Shown here in pieces: positions 30,301 through 37,434 of a stretch of DNA of 52,787 nucleotides. Position 1 is the stretch's first letter. Each line of letters starts with the position of its first letter. This DNA is from Chrysochromulina tobinii (lineage: Eukaryota; Haptophyta; Prymnesiales; Chrysochromulinaceae): NCBI GenBank assembly GCA_001275005.1, contig JWZX01002637.1, forward strand, positions 1 through 52,787. The letters run 5' to 3'. Both the position numbers and the translations under genes were made by a program. The notes beneath the pieces were generated by a model, which did no database searches, had not been told where the DNA came from, and was given only the letters and a program-made list of their open reading frames with translations.

Positions 30301-33300
30301 GGCGCCGGAGGTCGCGGCGCTGGTGGCAGCATGCTGGTTGGCGCCGGAGCTCGCGGCGCTGGTGGCAGCTTGCTCGTTGGCTCTTGAGGCTGCCATGAGA
30401 GCGGCATGCTCAATGGCTCTTGAGGCTGCCATGAGAGCGGCATGCTCAATGGCAATGAAGATGACGGCCGTTTGATGGCGATGTGCTTCAGGTAACACTT
30501 GGAAGCCTCCTCCTGCGTCTCGAACATACCCAAGCAGCGAGCTGTGCCGTTCTCGCTTACATGTGCCGCGTACATGTCCTTAACTTTCGTCACGCCCTTG
30601 AAGAAGGTCTCCGAAACGGCTAGGTCTGCCACTACCGCTGCGGCCGCCAACGGACGAGCCTGCCAATGTTCGTTGACGCTGATGCGCGGCATGATCGGCT
30701 GATGGACCTCTGAACTCGCGGCCGCGGCCTCCACCGTCGCCATGTGCCCCGAAAGAACCTGCCGCGAATAATACGCCGCGAAGCTTTCAGCCGCTGGCGG
30801 CACGCTTGGCGCACTTGTAGGCAGCTTCATCATGAATACGTTGGGTTCCGAGGCGGCGGGAAGTGTCACGGCGCCGTACTGGGCGAGCGTCTGCTTCTCC
30901 AACTTCTTGCGCTCCTCCCCCGCCGCGGCCGGGCTGGCTTCATCCGCTTCAAATGACGCCCTCGCGTAGCATGAGAGCGCCTCTTCTAATGTCTCTTTGC
31001 AAGAAAGCGCCTCGTCTAATGTCTCGAAGTTGAAGCCTGTCTTACACGTACTTGACGGCACGAGCTCGAGCCCCTGGGGCGCCGCCGCGGGCGCCCTGGC
31101 CTCGTCTGCGGTGAGCACGGGCTTCTCCTGCGGCAACTGCTCGCTCGACCGCAAGGAAAGGTCCAGCTCAACCGCAGCGAGCGGACGCTGCGCATCAATG
31201 TCCAAAGCGCTGTGTTGAGCACCCCCAACGTCCAAGGGCTGCTGCGCTTCGGTCCCCACTATGTGAGGCTCCTGCTTCTCCTTGAACGAGAGCGCCAGAT
31301 GAGGCACCAGACAAGGCTCTTGGGGATCGGCGGCGAGAGGCAACATCAAGGTCGGCCGAACTGCTGGCGTGAGCGCTTCCGCTGGCGTGGGTGCCGCAGC
31401 CGCTACGTGTGCCGCAGCTGGCACGAACACTGCAGCTGATGCACGTGCTGGCGCGAACACTGCAGCTGATGCAGGTGCAGCATCTGATGCGCAGGGAGAC
31501 ACGGGTAACGATGTCAATTCCGAGACCACGAGCCCCTTCTCGATTGATGCCCCTGCTGCGCCATCATAGATCACCACGCCTTCGTCACTGGCATGCTGAC
31601 CTCTTGGCATGCGCGACATCGGCTCTAACATCGGCTCCTGGATAGAGATGTCGAACTCTCGAGCTGCCGGAGTCTGGTCGAGTCTGGTCGAGTCTGGTCG
31701 AGTCGGGTCGAGGCCGATGCACGTGGCGCCCGTCACGGCGCCATCCGTCACTCGATCTGGCGTCGGAATCGATTTGGCGACGTCGGTCGCTGCCGGTGCC
31801 GGTGCCGGCACCGCAAAGTGGCGCCGCCAAATCGAGTGGCGGACGGCTTCATACGACGGGGCTGCCAATGGCTTGGCTTTCTCCACGTGTTTGGCGACTT
31901 CCTCTGCGAGCGGGCTGTCCCGTAGGACGGCCGAGAGCACTCGGCCTTCCACCGTGAACACTCGACCTTTCAGGATGCGCGCGTCAAACTTGGGCCCTAG
32001 AAGCGGCGCCGTGGCGCTGAGCGCACCCTGCACCTCCGCTCGCACCTGCTGATGGCGGGCCACTTCCGGTGCTGTGGCCATCGTCGCGTCTTCTCCACGT
32101 CCAATGGCCGGTGCTGCGGCCATCGTCGCGTCTTCTCCACGTCCAATGGTCTCCTGCACCGCCTTCGTCAGAAGAGAGCGTTCGCCGCCGCCCATGCTCT
32201 GCACCGCTGCCCCCTGCACCGTACTCGTCTGCGGCCGCGATGGCACATAAGAAGAAGCATCACTGTAATGCTTCTTCTTATCACTGCTATGCTTCTTCAT
32301 ATGTGCCCCTAGTCCCATCAGACCTTTGCACAACTTGCCGCATTCGCGGCATGCAATGTAGCCGTTTTCTTCGCAGCGGCGCCCTCCTGGACGTTGGGCA
32401 AGGGTGTCCTCCTCAGCATCCTCGTCAGCGTCTTCCTCGGCGCCTTCCTTGGCATCATCTGCCTCCGATTCATCCTTGTCGTCCTCGTCGTCCTCGTCGA
32501 CCTCATCTTCATTCTCCTCCCCCTCGTCCTCGTCCTCGTCCTCGTCCTTCTCCTCCTCCTCCTCCTCCCCCCACTCCTCCTCCTCCTCCCCCTCGTCCTC
32601 CTCCCCGTCCAATGTTGCCTTCGTGTCGCATATCTTGGGCCGCTTGGCCTGAGGCCCGCTTCTCCAACTGCCCGGCCCGGCGCTTCTCCAGCTGCCCCCT
32701 TCCAAGGTCTCAAGCCTCTGAGCGATCTCGAGAGCCTCTTCCAGCACCGCCATTGCCTCGGCCTCCTTAGAGGCCTCGTCCTGAGCATTGCCCGGCTCAA
32801 CGGCCTCCGCCGCGGCCTCCATAGGGCCTCCACGCCAATGCACTGGCGCCTCTTGCACCTCGACCGTCTCATTTGTGGGATTGGGTTGAACCATCTGCCT
32901 GCACACGCGGTGGATGCAGCGCTGCTTCTTGACGCCAGGGCCGCCAAACTTCCGCTTGTCCTTGCAGTTGGCACACTTGCCACAGTTGGGCCGAAGGCAC
33001 GCAGGGCACTCTCGGCATGCGGTTGCATTAACCTTTGCACCAGACCGAGCGGAGTGCCCTTCATTTCCTGACCAGACAAAGCGTGGCGGTGGCGCCTGCG
33101 GCGCTTGCGGCGGTCGCGGGGACGTTCGCGCTCTTGCCGGTGGAGGTGGCCCTCTTGGACCTCCAGCTGCTTTACCAGCTGCTGCCTCTCGAGGCGTTGG
33201 TCGCGGTTCGAGGGCATGGTCTTGGCTGCGCTCGTGAACCTCTCGCTTGTGATCTCCATGCCCGGGAAAGGAAGGGAAGCGACACGCCCTGAGCTCGCAA

Positions 33301-33713
33301 GACTGCTTCTTGATATTTGGTCCGCCGAACTTGCCCTTGTCGAGACAATTCACGCACTCGCCGCAATCGGGCTGCTTGCACTTATCGCACGCGTTACACC
33401 GTTTTCCGGACCACGTCCGCATCTTGGGAAACTTCGCCCGCTTCACGAGGGATGCGTTGCTGGATTGATCGAAACTGGTGTTGGATGGCGATCGAGCAAC
33501 CATGTGGAGTGGGTCGAGCTCCTCGTGATTCTCGTCCCTCGCTTTTTCTCTGCGGCGCGCGCGATCGAGTCTCATCTTGCACGCTACGACCGAACGCCCG
33601 TTTCCGACGGCCCGCGCCGTTGCTGTCCAGTCAAGACCAGCCCCGATCGCGTCCAGCAGTCGCTCTTCTTCGTCCGCGCTCCAGCGCGGCATTGGGATGT
33701 CCTGGGTCCACAT
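27306..33713 (-). CDS. Giant chromatin protein: SANT-like, two CXXC fingers, C2H2, AP2 domains, Zn2Cys6-like cluster, acidic tails
   Basis: The protein has 2,135 residues from the ATG at 33713, in a single open frame. An in-frame ATG at 33830 would add 39 residues. Near residues 5-50 is a SANT/Myb-like helix set (PRWSADEEERLLDAIGAGL). CXXC finger 1 (about 103-146) has CNACDKCKQPDCGECVNC and KFGGPNIKKQSC. Finger 2 (about 233-273) has CRECPACLRPNCGKCANC and KFGGPGVKKQRC. The KFGG/KQ residues contact unmethylated CpG in MLL, CFP1 and KDM2. An acidic block follows (361-438), then a C2H2 finger near 450-470. One AP2 domain lies at about 1033-1075, and a second appears split (1401-1425 and 1530-1555) with a C2H2-like finger inside. 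A Zn2Cys6-like cluster lies at about 1608-1648. The last 100 residues are almost all Asp/Glu. I infer a CpG-directed chromatin regulator. Confidence 0.85.
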   Translation of the reverse strand: MWTQDIPMPRWSADEEERLLDAIGAGLDWTATARAVGNGRSVVACKMRLDRARRREKARDENHEELDPLHMVARSPSNTSFDQSSNASLVKRAKFPKMRTWSGKRCNACDKCKQPDCGECVNCLDKGKFGGPNIKKQSCELRACRFPSFPGHGDHKREVHERSQDHALEPRPTPREAAAGKAAGGPRGPPPPARARTSPRPPQAPQAPPPRFVWSGNEGHSARSGAKVNATACRECPACLRPNCGKCANCKDKRKFGGPGVKKQRCIHRVCRQMVQPNPTNETVEVQEAPVHWRGGPMEAAAEAVEPGNAQDEASKEAEAMAVLEEALEIAQRLETLEGGSWRSAGPGSWRSGPQAKRPKICDTKATLDGEEDEGEEEEEWGEEEEEEKDEDEDEDEGEENEDEVDEDDEDDKDESEADDAKEGAEEDADEDAEEDTLAQRPGGRRCEENGYIACRECGKLCKGLMGLGAHMKKHSSDKKKHYSDASSYVPSRPQTSTVQGAAVQSMGGGERSLLTKAVQETIGRGEDATMAAAPAIGRGEDATMATAPEVARHQQVRAEVQGALSATAPLLGPKFDARILKGRVFTVEGRVLSAVLRDSPLAEEVAKHVEKAKPLAAPSYEAVRHSIWRRHFAVPAPAPAATDVAKSIPTPDRVTDGAVTGATCIGLDPTRPDSTRLDQTPAAREFDISIQEPMLEPMSRMPRGQHASDEGVVIYDGAAGASIEKGLVVSELTSLPVSPCASDAAPASAAVFAPARASAAVFVPAAAHVAAAAPTPAEALTPAVRPTLMLPLAADPQEPCLVPHLALSFKEKQEPHIVGTEAQQPLDVGGAQHSALDIDAQRPLAAVELDLSLRSSEQLPQEKPVLTADEARAPAAAPQGLELVPSSTCKTGFNFETLDEALSCKETLEEALSCYARASFEADEASPAAAGEERKKLEKQTLAQYGAVTLPAASEPNVFMMKLPTSAPSVPPAAESFAAYYSRQVLSGHMATVEAAAASSEVHQPIMPRISVNEHWQARPLAAAAVVADLAVSETFFKGVTKVKDMYAAHVSENGTARCLGMFETQEEASKCYLKHIAIKRPSSSLPLSMPLSWQPQEPLSMPLSWQPQEPTSKLPPAPRAPAPTSMLPPAPRPPAPTSMLPPAPRPPAPTSMLPPAPRPPAPTSMLPPAPRPPAPTSMLPPAPRPPAPTSMLPPAPRPPAPSKARPRELVAAATEVTLGHVGSFVMESGTVTFKPFAHGELESRSSQSTNVPPPARAPAAVSFGGVRSFVVGSGSVSFKLFEQPSARAPPPTQHQLPHVPEPGERKERSEVRKRRLQVEDFTQPQLQSLMTGAPTARKSFQLTSNAPMPSMRDEATSKGCLHRSLLQPSRASGELDTLADGFRGPDKLASHVDGFELRMDPGSKTGYYGVQYSNVLRSFLAFVRLDEASDEPGSSAAKTAAAELKPAGERSSSRLGSGGGSGDGGGDGGSKSPNEQAPCPHCGKCFVHGSKAIRNAHVECCAVVSGMTTTPARRKMHAKPSSTSSEDVSARSILLGRYPTAVEAAVALAHLAALCASKLTAPELWDCDDRDVGRLCKDAESILRPKEGEPAGPAAKRPKPSAHAPELQAGACMACRHMKAPCRPCDDSEGRCSNCVRCGIDCFFEESPDPVGAGRSIAGLAPPAPTATPGAAARASVTVVPSAARASAKAVPQALPRRLSPSPKQQMKPWDKKKLTGWTPKEEKKFNKHLLKPSKQLKPSRSQLEASRSLLKPSRSQLKPSRSILKPSKPSKPISAVREAGTSGGGERRWRADGFDPLLEVEVARVSGRTGRTLKTPGKYVQPLLSEQERMFGRGVLEIEMQRKRVQSVIEHERKLKEREQWERDQDLMDSLQSRNKIQVARRIMDTDIWVHEESRVGDDFQAAMPGDSGQRMSEERGDELLWTPRGLGGSVHTDAKLDGFLERAAMLMDPGCTAPGGQLKPSALERALTALHAFGGDVDAACAKLTRTGAEEGGAAGPDRAVVAFERATRARRRLERLGRVGSDAGAEVDDVDGGVEAEGEDEDGAVEEEGEEEEGEEEEGEEEEEGEGEGEDEDEGEDDMEVEEEEDDDDEEEAEGEGEDEDREGDEEEEVEDEDDVEDDVEDDVEDEDEE
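30107..30385 (-). repeat. Coding minisatellite, 39-base unit, about seven copies
   Basis: The unit encodes TSMLPPAPRPPAP inside the large CXXC/AP2 protein. Copies differ mainly at one codon (CTCGTT versus CTGGTT). Immediately beside it (30386-30456) is a separate 36-base duplication encoding PLSMPLSWQPQE twice. Confidence 0.9.
32065..32150 (-). repeat. Coding tandem duplication in the CXXC/AP2 gene
   Basis: Two nearly identical copies encode IGRGEDATMAAAPA and IGRGEDATMATAPE. The underlying DNA word GCCATCGTCGCGTCTTCTCC occurs in each. Confidence 0.85.
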
Positions 33714-34201
33714 TGCGTTTCTCGCTCTGCGACACCGCGTGACGCTTCTTGAGAAAGGGTCACGCTTCTTGCAAAGCCCACAGCCTCGTGTTCCTAACAT
33801 TTTTGCATGCGTGTATCCGATACACGTCATCTTTCGAACGACAAAAACACCGGATTTTGGTTCTCTCGCCCCGCGGCAGTGTTACTAGTGTTTTCGCACA
33901 TTCACGTTAAAATACATCAGCTTAACACTCCACGCCAAGCACTGTGCACGGGGGTGTCGCCGCCTGTCTTGGCATACGATTGTTTTTACTTACTGTAGCT
34001 TACTTGTGACGCCGTCATGGTCGCCGTCGTCGCGCCTTGCACGCTCAACACTCTGCGCGTGCACTCTCTCTCCCCCTCTCTCATGCTGGCTCTATCGAAG
34101 TCATCATGACCACTCACGAGTCCAACTCGTGCTCGGTCTCAAATGCAGCTGGGATGCCCTGGGCTCTGAGACTGGTGGAACGTCGACGTCACTTCTCACG
34201 C
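33714..34201. other. Intergenic region
   Basis: About 490 bases upstream of the large chromatin gene and downstream of the Gln-rich gene, both on the minus strand. The frame of the chromatin gene stays open to 33830. Beyond it the DNA is AT-richer and shows nothing recognisable. Confidence 0.45.
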
Positions 34202-34906
34202 TCACGTCGTCAAGAAGTTCACCGAATTCGCAAGGAGGGTAGTGCCAACACCCGTCCGAGGATCCGCCGGGCCGGACATGTTGGGCCGGCCTCCGGCGAC
34301 TGGCCTCGCCGCCGGGTCCACGCGGCCGCGCTTTTGCTCCATCAGGGGCATCGTTTTGCGCTCATAGACATCGGGCGGGGGCGGCGGCCCATGGGCAAGG
34401 CTGATTTGTGAGGCGATCGGCTTGAAGGGAACACGCTGGCTGCGCGAGGGGCCGGCGCGCTCGAAGCCCGTGAGGACTAGCTGCTCCTCGTCGGGACGCT
34501 GGAAGGCCAGCGTGGACTCGCTCACGCCCACGCGGGCCCATTCGGGCTGCTGCACATGCGCGTTCCTTGCGTAGACCTCGCGCTGGCGATACGCGGCGTG
34601 GAAGGGCTGCTGCTGTTGCCATTGGCGCTGCTGCTCCACGCCGCCAAAGCCCGTCGCCATCGCCGCCGAGAGGGCCTCAGAGTCGCGCGCCTCCGCCTGC
34701 TCGAGTGCAGCCAAGAAGTCTTGCCTGCTCGCGAGCTCGTGCACTCGATAGTAGCCCGGGCCCTGGTCTCCTCGTTTGAATTCATAGCCCGCCTTGGGGC
34801 CTTGGAAGCCCCCCGCAGGTAAGAACTCAGACCGCAAGCCGGCGGCTTGCCGGCCGTGGCTCGGTGGTCGTGGCTCCGTGGCCGCGCGATCCATTGCGCG
34901 GACCAT
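34202..34906 (-). CDS. Gln-rich protein with a Gly-Tyr motif, function unknown
   Basis: The protein has 234 residues from the ATG at 34906. A second ATG at 34894 is equally possible, and the upstream frame has only a GTG. The N-terminal third contains FQGPKAGYEFKRGDQGPGYY, a phrase (PGY-F-x-GxxGxGYY) that recurs in uncharacterised algal and protist proteins, several of them reported as cilium-associated. The middle is helical and Gln-rich (EQQRQWQQQQPFHAAYRQRE). The C-terminal part is Pro/Gly-rich and probably disordered. I assign no function. The gene is supported by length, codon use and the motif. It is head-to-head with the CUE gene, start codons about 180 bases apart. Confidence 0.65.
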   Translation of the reverse strand: MVRAMDRAATEPRPPSHGRQAAGLRSEFLPAGGFQGPKAGYEFKRGDQGPGYYRVHELASRQDFLAALEQAEARDSEALSAAMATGFGGVEQQRQWQQQQPFHAAYRQREVYARNAHVQQPEWARVGVSESTLAFQRPDEEQLVLTGFERAGPSRSQRVPFKPIASQISLAHGPPPPPDVYERKTMPLMEQKRGRVDPAARPVAGGRPNMSGPADPRTGVGTTLLANSVNFLTT

Positions 34907-35081
34907 CGATCGCGGTCCAAAATGTGTAAAAGGTGCTCGCAAAAGCGACAGCGCGATAGGAAGACAATCACAACGTGCTTTGGTTGACACCCAGGGTTCG
35001 AGACGAAGTTATAGGGAATGTAGTGTGAAGAGACCTTCACGCTTGGTGTGAGTTTGGTTTGTGCGTGTTGGTGTGTTGTGA

Positions 35082-36209
35082 ATGAAGAGGGAAGCTTGCG
35101 CGCTTCATGCGCTTTTTCTGCACTCTCCGTCGATCGCCGGAGCGGAGAGCAGAGCGGTGATCAACATCTCTGACGTGATGATGGACAGTCTTATCGCCAT
35201 GTTTCCAGACGTGGATCCGGAGACGCTGCAGGCCGTCCTCGACAGCTGCAACGGCAATGTCGAGGCGGCAGTCGAGGTACTCCTCGGCATGACCACTGAG
35301 CGGCTGGTCGCGTCTTCGCAGCGGCCGCCAGTAGCGGTAGCGCGCCCGATTGCCGGCGAGGAGGCAGACGATGCCACCAGGGCGTGGCAGATGGCTCATG
35401 ACGAGGAGCTCGCCCAGCAGCTGGGCAGGCAGATGGCTCAGGACGAGGAGCTCGCTCGACACCTACAGGAACAGCTCATCTTCGAAGAGGAGCAGCAGCA
35501 GCGCCAGCTTCGGAGCCGACTGGAAGCTGTCGCGCGCTACCCAGGTGCCCAGCCCGCTCCGGTCTCATACCCCGGTGCCTACCCAGATGTACCGGGCTGG
35601 GCATCGGGTGGTACCCCGGTGCCCACTCAGGTCGCACGCTACGGTCCCGTACCAGCTGCCGTCACCGAAGCGGGCTACCACCCGAATGTGCATCGGCCTG
35701 CCAGCTGGGGCGTGGCCGCTCCGCCGCCGCCGCCCGCGGCCGGCGAAGAGGGCTACGGCATCGTGAGCGGCCTGTCCAGCGCCGGCTCGTCAGTTGTTTC
35801 CGCAGTAGGCTCGTTGTGGAGCTGGGCAACGGCGGCTGAGCCGGCTGCCGAGCCCAGCGCCGTGTTGAGCGCATCGAGGAGCGATGGCGGCGCACGCACT
35901 CCAAGGCATCCTGGGGACGGGGCTGAGGATGAGCCGCGCGAGATGCAAACCATTCGGAGCCGCGAGTTGAGGGGCCCTGCGCGCGAGCTCGTCTCCGTCG
36001 CTGGAGACGAGGGCACCCAGGACCACAGCGCCCTCTATGCGGCCGGAGGCAGCGGCGGAAGCTGCAGCGCCGCCGGCGGTGGTGACGGCAGTGGGGCCGA
36101 AGTACAGGTGCTGACCTCGGGCTACGCAGGCGGCAGCGGCGGCGAGGTCCGGCGGCGCCGAGGGAAGGTACCTCAAGGGGATGCAGAGCAGCACAATGAC
36201 CTCCTCTAA
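35082..36209 (+). CDS. CUE-domain ubiquitin-binding protein
   Basis: This is a 375-residue protein. Residues 33-71 form a CUE domain: MDSLIAMFPDVDPETLQAVL, then GNVEAAVEVLLGM, with the Met-Phe-Pro and terminal Leu-Leu residues that contact ubiquitin. It is followed by two repeats of an acidic helix (AHDEELAQQLGRQMA and AQDEELARHLQEQL) and a Gln/Glu-rich coiled coil. The remainder is Pro/Gly/Ala-rich and disordered, with a hydrophobic segment VSGLSSAGSSVVSAVGSLWSWA near 235-257 that may be amphipathic. The arrangement recalls adaptors such as Tollip or CUE2-type proteins, but orthology is not claimed. Residues before the CUE domain look like translated leader, so Met33 or Met34 could be the true start. 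Confidence 0.78.
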   Translation: MKREACALHALFLHSPSIAGAESRAVINISDVMMDSLIAMFPDVDPETLQAVLDSCNGNVEAAVEVLLGMTTERLVASSQRPPVAVARPIAGEEADDATRAWQMAHDEELAQQLGRQMAQDEELARHLQEQLIFEEEQQQRQLRSRLEAVARYPGAQPAPVSYPGAYPDVPGWASGGTPVPTQVARYGPVPAAVTEAGYHPNVHRPASWGVAAPPPPPAAGEEGYGIVSGLSSAGSSVVSAVGSLWSWATAAEPAAEPSAVLSASRSDGGARTPRHPGDGAEDEPREMQTIRSRELRGPARELVSVAGDEGTQDHSALYAAGGSGGSCSAAGGGDGSGAEVQVLTSGYAGGSGGEVRRRRGKVPQGDAEQHNDLL

Positions 36210-36666
36210 ACCAACGGCCCGCTCCGACTGGGTACGGGGACTGCCCCGATCCATGGCAGTGGCGGCTGTCGCGCGCTCTTAGTGTGCCACAGCTGTGGGC
36301 GCGGTTGGTAGGAGTACTTCTACTTCACGTCACGATGCGTGTGCGACGAGGAAGAAATGCTGTGCACGACGGCTGCTAGCGTGCGTTGCTGACCGCTCCG
36401 TGGCGGGGGGGTCCGCACGATTTTGTAACTGTTAAGATACACAAAAGGTCGGACATAACGAACGAAGGGCAAAGCGCGGCGGGCGCGGGGATATCGTGCA
36501 GCTGGTGTGAGTGTGCAGCTGTGCACCCTCTAGAGCGTCTAGGGTCGACTGGCACGCCCGGACCACGGCGGGGCATAGCGCTCTATAGCGCTAGCCGAGG
36601 CTCGCGAAACCGAGTGCGGCTGCCACTCACAGGCGGCGGAGGCACGAACAGCTGCATGTGCCCCCG
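36210..36666. other. Intergenic region between convergent genes
   Basis: About 460 bases between the CUE gene and elongin B. No coding signal. A run of seven G at 36404-36410 and a moderately AT-rich patch near 36420-36450 are the only visible features. Confidence 0.45.
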
Positions 36667-37221
36667 CTATGCTTCGCCTTCAGCCTTCTTGTCGCCAATC
36701 ATGACCGTTTCCCAATCATCGGACCCTGCGAGCGAAGTGAGCGAGGCGCGCGCGGTGGGGGTGCAGAATGGCAGGTCAGGCGCCGCGAGCGAGCGTGGCG
36801 TGGTTTCGGGCCATCGGGCGCGAGCATAGGCAGCACGCACCCTGAATCCGGTAGACCATGTACAACACCATGTCGTTCTCAATCTACGCAGAGGTGCATG
36901 TGGCATCCGGAAGAGGTTGGCACGGCGGGACGGCAATTTAGGAGCACGAGGCGCACGCGGCGTGGGCTGTGCTTTCGGCCCGTAGAGGGAGTGGCTCACC
37001 TTCTGCTCTTTGAGAGTCTTGTTCTCGTCGAGCAAGACCTCTCCCGATTCGTCCAGGTAGAAGCGCATTTCGGATGTCGGCACCTTGGTGACGAGGTTGG
37101 CCCGCGCCCGCAGGTCGTGAACCGTGTCAATCGGCATGTTGGCGTACAGGAAAATGGTCTGCCGCTTCCTCTTCACGCGGACATACTCAGACGACTCGGC
37201 CGTGGCTGGTACCGCGCTCAT
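36667..37221 (-). CDS. ELOB: Elongin B (ubiquitin-like), three exons
   Basis: Three exons encode 107 residues: 37221-37000 (74 codons), 36883-36841 and 36725-36667. Exon 1 is the ubiquitin-like domain: YVRVKRKRQTIFLYANMP, DTVHDLRARANLVTKVPTSE and EVLLDENKTLKEQK, matching elongin B in its IF, L-lysine-rich and D-KTL positions. Reading straight on gives 100 residues of Arg/Pro-rich nonsense. Splicing instead gives IENDMVLYMVYRIQ and then GSDDWETVMIGDKKAEGEA, the expected elongin B end. Intron 1 (36884-36999) has an AAG|GTGAGC donor and CGTAG acceptor. Intron 2 (36726-36840) has a GTGCGT donor and TCGCAG acceptor. Elongin B pairs with elongin C in the transcription elongation factor SIII and in cullin-2/5 type ubiquitin ligases. 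This spliced model is my reconstruction. Confidence 0.88.
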   Translation of the reverse strand: MSAVPATAESSEYVRVKRKRQTIFLYANMPIDTVHDLRARANLVTKVPTSEMRFYLDESGEVLLDENKTLKEQKVSHSLYGPKAQPTPRAPRAPKLPSRRANLFRMPHAPLRRLRTTWCCTWSTGFRVRAAYARARWPETTPRSLAAPDLPFCTPTARASLTSLAGSDDWETVMIGDKKAEGEA

Positions 37222-37434
37222 TTGCTTGTGGCGTCGAGTGCCACTACTAAACTCTCCGCAACGTCGGCCTGTGAATGCAAAACACGCGACCAAGTTTACT
37301 ACGACACAAAAATCCCTCCTTTCCCCACACATGGAGAGTTATTCGAGGTGTGAACGCGCGGTGTGGATTCTGAAGGAACGCGAACTTGCGCTCCCCAGGG
37401 GTAACTCTCTTTTTGGGCTGCCGGACGCGAGCAG

